Of a stretch of DNA of 28,115 nt, positions 22,646 to 28,115 are shown piece by piece. This stretch comes from an uncultured Sutterella sp. (GTDB lineage Bacteria; Pseudomonadota; Gammaproteobacteria; Burkholderiales; Burkholderiaceae_F). Under the pieces are notes generated by a model, which was given only the letters and a program-made list of their open reading frames with translations, made no database searches and was not told where the DNA came from. The DNA lies in NCBI GenBank assembly GCA_900554375.1, contig USHK01000001.1, forward strand, positions 1 through 28,115. The letters are read 5' to 3'. A program made the translations under genes and the position numbers. Position 1 is the stretch's first letter. The number at the start of each line of letters is the position of its first letter.

Positions 22646-24004
22646 TTATTTTTTTACGGAGTCGCGGTGCGCGAGTTTTTCTTCCAGATAGTGAATGCTC
22701 ACGCCGCCCTGAAGGAACTTCTGATCGATCATCATTTCGCGGTGCAGCGGAATATTGGTCGAGATGCCTTCGATAACGGTTTCAGAAAGAGCAGTGCGCA
22801 TTCTCGCAATAGCCTGATCACGGTTGTCACCGTAGGTGATGAGCTTCCCGATCATGGAGTCATAGTGCGGCGGAATAAAGTAGCCGGGGTAAACGTGAGA
22901 GTCGACGCGAACGCCGGGGCCGCCCGGCTGGTGCAGCGTAGTGATGCGGCCGGGGCTGGGGATGAAACGGTAAGGATCTTCAGCGTTGATACGGCACTCG
23001 ATTGCGTGTCCTTTAATTTGGATGTCACGCTGACGATAGCGAAGTTTCTCGCCGGCGGCGATACGAATCTGTTCCTGAACAAGGTCAACGCCGGTGACAA
23101 ATTCCGTGACGGGATGCTCAACCTGGATACGGGTGTTCATTTCAATAAAGTAGAACTCCCCGTTTTCGTAGAGAAATTCAAAAGTACCCGCTCCACGATA
23201 ACCGATTTTTCTACAACCCTCCGCACAGCGCTCGCCGATTTTTTCAATCGCGCGGCGAGGGATGCCAATCGCGGGAGACTCTTCGATGACTTTCTGGTTT
23301 CGGCGCTGCATTGAGCAGTCGCGTTCGCCTAGCCAAATCGCATTGCGGAAGTTATCCGCGAGAACCTGAATTTCAATGTGGCGCGGATTCTCAAGGAATT
23401 TTTCCAGATAGACGGTATCGTTGCCGAAGGCAGCTTTTGCTTCCTGTTTTGTTGTGTTGACAGCATTGATCAGCGCAGCTTCGGTGTGAACCACTTTCAT
23501 TCCGCGTCCGCCCCCGCCTCCGGAAGCTTTGATGATGACGGGATAGCCGACAGAGCGGGCAATTTTGATGATTTCCGAGGGGTCGTCAGGGAGGGCGCCC
23601 CCGGAACCCGGAACGCATGGAACACCAGCGTCAATCATGGCTTGTTTGGCTGAAACCTTATCACCCATGAGGCGAATAGTTTCAGGACGCGGACCGATAA
23701 AAACGAAACCGCTGGATTCAACGCGTTCCGCGAAATCCGCGTTTTCAGAAAGGAAGCCGTAACCGGGGTGAATAGCCTCTGCATCAGTCACTTCAGCGGC
23801 GCTGATAAGGGCCGGCATGTTCAAATAACTTTGATGAACAGGGGCAGGTCCGATACAAACGGACTCGTCGGCGAGGCGAACGTATTTAGCATCCGTATCC
23901 GCAAGAGAGTGGGCAACAACGGTTTTAATACCCATTTCCTTACAGGCTCGTTGAATGCGAAGGGCGATCTCTCCGCGGTTGGCGATCAAAATCTTACCGA
24001 ACAT
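22646..24004 (-). CDS. accC: Biotin carboxylase subunit of acetyl-CoA carboxylase
   Basis: AccC carboxylates the biotin on AccB using ATP and bicarbonate, the first half of the malonyl-CoA-forming reaction that starts fatty-acid synthesis. The 452-residue protein begins [17 protein letters not shown], the usual N-terminus. It carries the ATP-grasp glycine loop [12 protein letters not shown] (about 160-171), [15 protein letters not shown] and the catalytic [12 protein letters not shown] block. Length matches the family (E. coli 449). The gene lies 13 bases after accB in the aroQ-accB-accC-prmA operon. Confidence 0.97.
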   Translation of the reverse strand: MFGKILIANRGEIALRIQRACKEMGIKTVVAHSLADTDAKYVRLADESVCIGPAPVHQSYLNMPALISAAEVTDAEAIHPGYGFLSENADFAERVESSGFVFIGPRPETIRLMGDKVSAKQAMIDAGVPCVPGSGGALPDDPSEIIKIARSVGYPVIIKASGGGGGRGMKVVHTEAALINAVNTTKQEAKAAFGNDTVYLEKFLENPRHIEIQVLADNFRNAIWLGERDCSMQRRNQKVIEESPAIGIPRRAIEKIGERCAEGCRKIGYRGAGTFEFLYENGEFYFIEMNTRIQVEHPVTEFVTGVDLVQEQIRIAAGEKLRYRQRDIQIKGHAIECRINAEDPYRFIPSPGRITTLHQPGGPGVRVDSHVYPGYFIPPHYDSMIGKLITYGDNRDQAIARMRTALSETVIEGISTNIPLHREMMIDQKFLQGGVSIHYLEEKLAHRDSVKK

Positions 24005-24017
24005 AAAGGCTCACTGA

Positions 24018-24485
24018 CTATTCGATGACGAAAAGAGGCTGGCCGAATTCGACCGGGGAACCGTTGTCAACAAGGATTTCTTTAACCGTACCGCTGACTT
24101 CAGCTTCAATTTCGTTCAGAAGCTTCATAGCTTCAATGATGCAAAGTGTGTCGCCTTTTTTGACCTGAGTGCCGACTTCTACGAAAGGATCGGCGCCCGG
24201 GCTCGGAGCTCTATAGAAAGTGCCGACCATGGGGCTTGTTACCTGAGTGCCGCTCGGCGAATTGCTTGCCGGGGCAGCGGACGGAGCTGCAGGAGCGGCG
24301 GCGGGGGCCGGTGCGGCCGGTGCCGGAGCAGCTTGCGGGATTTCGATAATTGCCGGTGCGGCTTGAGCAGTTTGGGCCGGACGGTTCACGATTCTAACGT
24401 GGTCGCCTTCTTCATTGATTTCGATTTCGGCAATGCCGGAGGCCTGAACTAAATCGATCAATGTTTTAAGTTTTCTCAAGTCCAT
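24018..24485 (-). CDS. accB: Biotin carboxyl carrier protein of acetyl-CoA carboxylase
   Basis: AccB carries the carboxybiotin between AccC and the carboxyltransferase. The 155-residue protein has an N-terminal helical domain (1-35), an Ala/Pro-rich flexible linker (about 36-80) and a C-terminal biotinyl domain. The biotin-accepting Lys121 is in [12 protein letters not shown], a common variant of the AMKM motif, and [23 protein letters not shown] matches the family. Length is typical (E. coli 156). It is located 31 bases after aroQ and just before accC, so the two subunits are made together. Confidence 0.97.
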   Translation of the reverse strand: MDLRKLKTLIDLVQASGIAEIEINEEGDHVRIVNRPAQTAQAAPAIIEIPQAAPAPAAPAPAAAPAAPSAAPASNSPSGTQVTSPMVGTFYRAPSPGADPFVEVGTQVKKGDTLCIIEAMKLLNEIEAEVSGTVKEILVDNGSPVEFGQPLFVIE

Positions 24486-24516
24486 AGAAATGCCTTTCTA
24501 TATAAATTAGAAGAAG

Positions 24517-24951
24517 TTAGTTAGCAGTGAGGAAGTAAGCTGCGGCGGAGAAGTAGCCGTGTACACCGAGACCGATAATGCAGCCTTCGGCGATATCAGA
24601 CAGATAAGAGTGGTGTCTGAATTCCTCACGTTTGAAGATGTTTGATAAATGAACCTCGATAAACGGAATCTTCACAGACAAAAAGGCATCGCGAATCGCG
24701 ATGCTGGTGTGGGTGTAAGCGCCTGGATTGATAATGACTGCTTCAATACCCTCTTTTGCTGCCTGTTGAATCCTATCGACCAAATCACCTTCGTGATTGC
24801 TTTGGAAGGTCGCAAGGGTTCCGCCCGTTGACTCAACGAATGCTCTTAAATCAGTTTCGATTTCGGCGAGCGTTGTCGTACCGTATTTGTCCGGTTCTCT
24901 GGTTCCTAATAAGTTGAGGTTGGGGCCATTTATCAAAAGTAGTTTTTTCAT
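24517..24951 (-). CDS. aroQ: Type II 3-dehydroquinate dehydratase
   Basis: AroQ converts 3-dehydroquinate to 3-dehydroshikimate in aromatic amino-acid synthesis. The ATG at 24951 gives the canonical start [20 protein letters not shown] (144 residues); an in-frame TTG two codons upstream is rejected. Arg18 and Tyr23 are the likely catalytic pair of the lid loop. [16 protein letters not shown] and [17 protein letters not shown] carry the remaining active-site residues. It is first in the aroQ-accB-accC-prmA operon, a common betaproteobacterial order. No clear Shine-Dalgarno is seen; instead a 7-bp hairpin occupies that place (24958-24979). Confidence 0.96.
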   Translation of the reverse strand: MKKLLLINGPNLNLLGTREPDKYGTTTLAEIETDLRAFVESTGGTLATFQSNHEGDLVDRIQQAAKEGIEAVIINPGAYTHTSIAIRDAFLSVKIPFIEVHLSNIFKREEFRHHSYLSDIAEGCIIGLGVHGYFSAAAYFLTAN

Positions 24952-24957
24952 AGGCAA

Positions 24958-24979
24958 AGCCGCGGGCTAAATCGCGGCT
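24958..24979 (-). promoter_or_regulatory. Leader hairpin immediately before aroQ
   Basis: AGCCGCG (24958-24964) pairs with CGCGGCT (24973-24979) around an 8-base loop. In the mRNA it ends six bases before the aroQ ATG, where a ribosome-binding site would normally be. It could limit or gate translation initiation. Confidence 0.5.
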
Positions 24980-24996
24980 AAGTTGGTTTTTCGCCT

Positions 24997-25044
24997 AGTA
25001 TAGACGCTATTTGCGTCTAATTCTTAGGTAAGTTAACCTAACTT
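24997..25044 (-). promoter_or_regulatory. Likely promoter/operator of the aroQ-accBC operon
   Basis: On the minus strand TATACT (25002 to 24997) is a good -10, with a poor -35 upstream. A 19-base palindrome, TAGACGC-N5-GCGTCTA (25001-25019), overlaps the -10 and spacer. Immediately upstream are two interlocked inverted repeats, TTAGGT-N6-ACCTAA (25024-25041) and AAGTTA-N3-TAACTT (25030-25044). The hairpin arms lack a following T-run, so a terminator is unlikely. Confidence 0.45.
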
Positions 25045-25138
25045 GTTTCTGTTTTCTAACGATTTGCCTCGAAAAAGCAACTGAAAATTGCACGAAATTA
25101 AAAGCTGATCGACCTAATTTAAGGGTAATTACCTATCG

Positions 25139-25774
25139 TTACTCAGTGAGTGAAATCAACTTTTCCAGCTGTTCTATGTTGGCTGTTTTTGCGGTTTCTT
25201 CCTCGATCTGCCAAGAATCCGGCGCCTTCTTCGCTAGATTTTTGATTTTTGCACGGTTCTCGAATACTTTCAGCCGAACCCAAACCGTCATTTGTTCTCC
25301 GTCAAAATAGCCGCCTCTGATGATCGGGGCCTCGAAAATAATCTCTTCGACCGGTTCGTTCTTCCCAGGCCGTTCGTTCGGTAGAACCTCAATCTCTATC
25401 TCCCGGTCGATAAGATCGATTTCGAGAGATTTAGCATCGCCGCATTCAACCGCGATATAAATGTCCGAATACTTGTCCGCGCACCCGTTTAGTACGCCCC
25501 TGATTAGAAGAGGTTTGTAATCACTTACTTCTTTCATAACGATCAAAGCTGCCCTTCTAAGTTCAAGAAGGCGTTCCGCATGCCCCTTAGGATCAAAAAT
25601 GGCGTAGTGCTCTCGAAGTGCTGATTCGATTGTGTCATCGTCTGGCAATTGGGCGCTTGAAGTGATTTGGTATTCCTCGGCCAGTTTGCGTCTTGCCTCG
25701 CTCCAGTCGGGAACGCCTTCGGCAATGATGGCGGCAGCCTCAGCTGCCAGTCCGCGGGTATCTTTGCTTCTCAT
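25139..25774 (-). CDS. Conserved betaproteobacterial protein of unknown function, divergent from mpl
   Basis: The ATG at 25774 gives 211 residues; a GTG at 25825 would add 17 residues with no family-like character, so it is not preferred. The N-terminal half is helical (LAAEAAAIIAEGVPDWSEARRKLAEEY) and is followed by an ALREHYAIFDPKGHAERLLELRRAAL-like block (split here by my reading) and a beta-rich domain with RGVLNGCADKYSDIYIAVE. I recall similar proteins next to mpl in Burkholderiales, sometimes labelled nucleotidyltransferase-like, but no catalytic motif can be asserted. Its start lies 74 bases from the mpl start, so the promoters are shared. No terminator separates it clearly from the aroQ promoter region downstream on the same strand. 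Confidence 0.7.
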   Translation of the reverse strand: MRSKDTRGLAAEAAAIIAEGVPDWSEARRKLAEEYQITSSAQLPDDDTIESALREHYAIFDPKGHAERLLELRRAALIVMKEVSDYKPLLIRGVLNGCADKYSDIYIAVECGDAKSLEIDLIDREIEIEVLPNERPGKNEPVEEIIFEAPIIRGGYFDGEQMTVWVRLKVFENRAKIKNLAKKAPDSWQIEEETAKTANIEQLEKLISLTE

Positions 25775-25848
25775 ATTAATTCCGTCGGTAAGATTCTTCC
25801 GATCAGTCGTGGCACAATGCCACACATTGATTTAGCGAGGATTTTATC

Positions 25849-27207
25849 GTGCACATCCATATTCTCGGTATTTGCGGCACATTTATGGGCGGAATTGCTC
25901 AGCTTGCAAAAAGTCTTGGTATAGAGGTCAGCGGCTGCGACGACGGAGTTTATCCTCCCATGTCGGACCAGCTAAAGCAGGCCGGAATCCATTTAATCGA
26001 GGGCTACGATCCTCAGCAGTTAGATGCCGGTGCTGATTTATACGTAATCGGCAACGCAATCAGCCGAGGCAATCCTTTGCTTGAAGAAATTCTGAACCGC
26101 GGACTGCCCTATACCTCCGGTCCGCAGTGGCTGCAGGAAAACATTCTTAACGGCCGTCATGTGCTGGCCGTTGCCGGAACACACGGCAAAACTACTACCA
26201 GTTCGATGCTGGCTTGGATTTTGGAAGACTGCGGGCTGAATCCGAGTTTTCTCATCGGCGGTGTTCCGCAGAATTTCGGGCATTCGGCCCGTTTGACAGA
26301 GTCGGAATATTTTGTGATTGAAGCTGATGAATATGACACGGCTTTCTTCGATAAACGCAGCAAGTTTGTGCACTACCGTCCCCGCACGGTTATCTTGAAT
26401 AATCTTGAATACGATCACGCAGATATTTTTCCCGACTTAGAAGCAATCGAGCGCCAATTCCATCATTTGGTTCGTACGATTCCCTCTCATGGAAAGATTA
26501 TCTTCAACGAGGCTTCAGAGGCGCTTCATCGTGTGCTGAAGATGGGGTTGTGGACACCGGCCGAAAGTTTCGGAACATCTCTGGTCTGCAATTGGCGTTT
26601 GGTAGAACATGAAGGTGCTCGATTGTTTGCCGGCGGCAAAGAAGTCGGACGCTTTGAGCTCACACTGCCCGGGGAACACAATCTTCTGAATGCTTCGGCT
26701 GCGGTTGCAGCAGCTGTGAACGCAGGCGTCAGTGCGGCAAGAGCGGTTGACGCGCTATCCCGCTTCGAGGGTGTCAAACGCCGTATGGAAGTAAAAGGAG
26801 AGGTTGCCGGAATTAAAGTGATCGACGACTTCGCTCATCATCCGACGGCAATTGAAGAAACGATCAAAGCCGTTCGCAGTAAGTATCAGACAGGTCGTCT
26901 CTTTGCTGTTCTCGAACCGCGCTCCAATACGATGAAGCTCGGCACAATGAAGGCTCAGCTCCCTGGCAGTTTGATTCAGGCCGACAAGGTTTTCTGTTAT
27001 CAGGGACCGGCAGTGCAGTGGGATACAGCGGCTGCCTTAGCACCGCTCGGTGAAAAGGCTGAAGAGTTCAAAGATCTGGAAGCCCTCGTGAAAGATGTCG
27101 TGAGCCAAGCAGAGCAGGGCGATACGATTTTAGTAATGAGCAACGGCGGCTTCGGCGGCGTCCACAAGAAACTGCTGGACGGATTGAAATCTAAGTTCGG
27201 AGCCTAA
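25849..27207 (+). CDS. mpl: UDP-N-acetylmuramate:L-alanyl-gamma-D-glutamyl-meso-diaminopimelate ligase
   Basis: Mpl reattaches recycled murein tripeptide to UDP-MurNAc during peptidoglycan recycling in the cytosol. The 452-residue protein starts with a GTG at 25849, preceded by GCGAGGA, and gives the canonical N-terminus MHIHILGICGTFMGGIA. The Mur ligase ATP-binding loop AGTHGKTT is at 109-116, EADEYDTAFFD lies near 160, LNNLEYDHADIF near 180, and GEHNLLNASAAVAAA and VIDDFAHHPTAIEET complete the Mur ligase pattern. Length matches the family (about 455). An esterase gene follows after 4 bases, so the two form an operon. Confidence 0.96.
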   Translation: MHIHILGICGTFMGGIAQLAKSLGIEVSGCDDGVYPPMSDQLKQAGIHLIEGYDPQQLDAGADLYVIGNAISRGNPLLEEILNRGLPYTSGPQWLQENILNGRHVLAVAGTHGKTTTSSMLAWILEDCGLNPSFLIGGVPQNFGHSARLTESEYFVIEADEYDTAFFDKRSKFVHYRPRTVILNNLEYDHADIFPDLEAIERQFHHLVRTIPSHGKIIFNEASEALHRVLKMGLWTPAESFGTSLVCNWRLVEHEGARLFAGGKEVGRFELTLPGEHNLLNASAAVAAAVNAGVSAARAVDALSRFEGVKRRMEVKGEVAGIKVIDDFAHHPTAIEETIKAVRSKYQTGRLFAVLEPRSNTMKLGTMKAQLPGSLIQADKVFCYQGPAVQWDTAAALAPLGEKAEEFKDLEALVKDVVSQAEQGDTILVMSNGGFGGVHKKLLDGLKSKFGA

Positions 27208-27211
27208 ACCC

Positions 27212-27784
27212 ATGCGTCCTACTGTTTATCTGCACGGCTTCTTGTCGCATCCGAATTCTGCGAAACCGAAACTTCTTAGGGAAGCGCATGAAAAGATCGG
27301 AAAGCCGTTTATCGCGCCGGAACTCTACATTTCGCCCGAAGAGGTCGCTGAGTATCTGCCTAAGCTTATCCAGGAAGATCTCAAAGGAGGTCCGGTGGAT
27401 GTGATCGGTTCCTCACTCGGAGGCTTTTATGCGGCGTGGGCAAAAGAGCATCTCCTGGTGGACAAAGCCGTATTGCTCAATCCTGCCTTAGGCAACTGGG
27501 GAAAGGTAGATTTCCAGCCGGGCTGGCACAAGGTGAGCGGTCTTGACCGAGAAATGTACGTTTGTCCTGAATTCATGATCCAGCTGGAGAAGATGCTTGT
27601 AAAGGATTTGAAGAAACCTCAGGATTATCTTTCACTCATTAGTCTGAAAGATGAAGTCTTAGACCCGACGCAGACTTTGGATTTTCTAAAAGATACAAAG
27701 ATTGTGAAGATTCCGGACGGAGACCATAGAATTACGAACTTCGCGCCTCATGTCGAAGAGATTATGAGTTTTATTGCGGGATAG
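27212..27784 (+). CDS. YqiA/YcfP-like small alpha/beta-hydrolase (esterase)
   Basis: This 190-residue protein of the UPF0227/YqiA family is a small cytosolic esterase of unknown physiological substrate. It opens with TVYLHGFLSHPNSAKP, has the nucleophile elbow GSSLGG with Ser68, a likely acid in LKDEVLDP near 146-152, and His172 in GDHRITNF. Length matches E. coli YqiA (193). It starts 4 bases after mpl and is probably translationally coupled, since only a weak CGGAG lies upstream. An esterase of this kind between mpl and an RNase II-like gene is an order I associate with betaproteobacteria. Confidence 0.85.
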   Translation: MRPTVYLHGFLSHPNSAKPKLLREAHEKIGKPFIAPELYISPEEVAEYLPKLIQEDLKGGPVDVIGSSLGGFYAAWAKEHLLVDKAVLLNPALGNWGKVDFQPGWHKVSGLDREMYVCPEFMIQLEKMLVKDLKKPQDYLSLISLKDEVLDPTQTLDFLKDTKIVKIPDGDHRITNFAPHVEEIMSFIAG

Positions 27785-27811
27785 TCGCTTTAGCGCAGAA
27801 ATCACCGTTGT

Positions 27812-27880
27812 GCCTATCCCCAAGGCGGGTAACCGCCTACAGGCGCTTAAGAATTCTTGTTTGAGCCGCAAGCGATAGGC
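27812..27880 (+). other. Structured leader-like element between the esterase and RNase II-like genes
   Basis: GCCTATC (27812-27818) and GATAGGC (27874-27880) form an outer stem. Inside are AGGCGG-GTAA-CCGCCT (27823-27838) and a weaker second stem CGCTT (27844-27848) with AAGCG (27870-27874, sharing one base with the outer stem). This could fold as a three-way junction in the RNA ending 60 bases before the next start codon. No T-run follows, so it is not an ordinary terminator, and it does not fit a tRNA. Confidence 0.4.
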
Positions 27881-27940
27881 TTAAACTCTACCGAGAACAG
27901 GTAATACCAGTCAGTCATAACGTCAAAACGAAAGGACGCA

Positions 27941-28078
27941 ATGAATTTATTTTTTGAAGAAGACGGAGCATTCAAAGTCGGAACAGAAATGTCCGGCACC
28001 GATTCGGCCTGCCAAGTTGAACTACCGACAGGAAAAAGAATAAAAGTTAAGCGCTCTCATATCTTCGTGACGTACAAC
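27941..28078 (+). CDS. N-terminus of an RNase II/R-like (RNB family) exoribonuclease, truncated by adapter
   Basis: Forty-six codons are visible from the ATG at 27941, preceded by AAAGGA. The sequence opens MNLFFEEDGAFKVGTEMS and continues with LPTGKRIKVKRSHIFV. This resembles the start of the betaproteobacterial RNB-domain exoribonucleases that follow mpl and the esterase, but the catalytic RNB domain lies beyond the contig end. The frame appears to run on to a TGA at 28097-28099, but that part is adapter, so the gene is cut by the assembly rather than broken in the cell. The family call rests on N-terminal resemblance and synteny. Confidence 0.6.
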
Positions 28079-28115
28079 CTGTCTCTTATACACATCTGAC
28101 GCTGCCGACGACTCC
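28079..28115 (+). other. Illumina Nextera adapter (Tn5 mosaic end plus Read 1 adapter) at contig end
   Basis: Bases 28079-28097 are exactly the 19-base Tn5 mosaic end in the read-through orientation. Bases 28098-28111 (GACGCTGCCGACGA) are the complement of the Nextera i5-side Read 1 adapter. The last four bases (CTCC) would be the beginning of the i5 index. This is library-preparation sequence, not part of the organism. Confidence 0.97.

Noticed and set aside
22667..23314. 215-codon frame antisense to accC
   Set aside because: Opposite a highly conserved enzyme, no family resemblance; shadow frame.
25001..25019. Terminator hairpin for the gene at 25139-25774
   Set aside because: The stem is good but no T-run follows on the minus strand; its position over a -10 box fits an operator better.
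27785..27940. tRNA gene in the gap before the RNase-like gene
   Set aside because: No acceptor/T-arm pattern or CCA-proximal stem of tRNA length; the stems fit a leader structure instead.

Overview
The window looks like the end of a draft-genome contig from an anaerobic or microaerophilic betaproteobacterium, most likely a gut Sutterellaceae member (Sutterella/Parasutterella-like). This is an inference from gene content and order: aroQ-accB-accC-prmA followed by a DUF3426 gene, mpl with a divergent conserved protein and a YqiA-like esterase before an RNase II-like gene, and pepN-fbp are all arrangements I associate with Burkholderiales. They are combined here with periplasmic nitrate reductase, fumarate-reductase and multiheme cytochrome genes and several peptidases. 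No rRNA, tRNA, CRISPR array, insertion sequence or phage gene was found.

Left part (1-3.9 kb): the tail of a nap operon (possible napG end, napH, napB) faces a convergent narX-narL two-component pair across a shared terminator. NarX keeps the P-box nitrate-sensing motif. Next (3.9-8.3 kb) is a transport/hydrolysis cluster: an M20 carbamoylase/allantoate-amidohydrolase-like enzyme diverges from a DcuC-type dicarboxylate carrier, which is followed by an AbgA-like M20 amidohydrolase. From 8.5 to 12.1 kb lie an isolated Wolinella-type fumarate reductase cytochrome b (frdC), upp, a LapA-domain membrane protein, and fbp. pepN (upstream of fbp) and a C69 dipeptidase are divergent from each other.

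Middle (16.5-20.9 kb): a tetraheme NapC/NirT-family quinol dehydrogenase with an odd first heme motif (CX3CH), then the molybdate system, modE divergent from modABC with a candidate ModE operator between them. Molybdate supply fits the molybdoenzyme NapA expected next to napH. Right part (20.9-27.8 kb): a minus-strand operon aroQ-accB-accC-prmA-DUF3426 with a palindrome-rich promoter, then mpl and the esterase on the plus strand.

The last gene, an RNase II/R-like start, is cut off because the final 37 bases (28079-28115) are Illumina Nextera adapter, not genome. I did not find a convincing undescribed multi-gene system. The most useful observations are the adapter artefact, the CX3CH cytochrome, the orphan frdC, the acc promoter architecture, and a structured leader ahead of the RNase gene.
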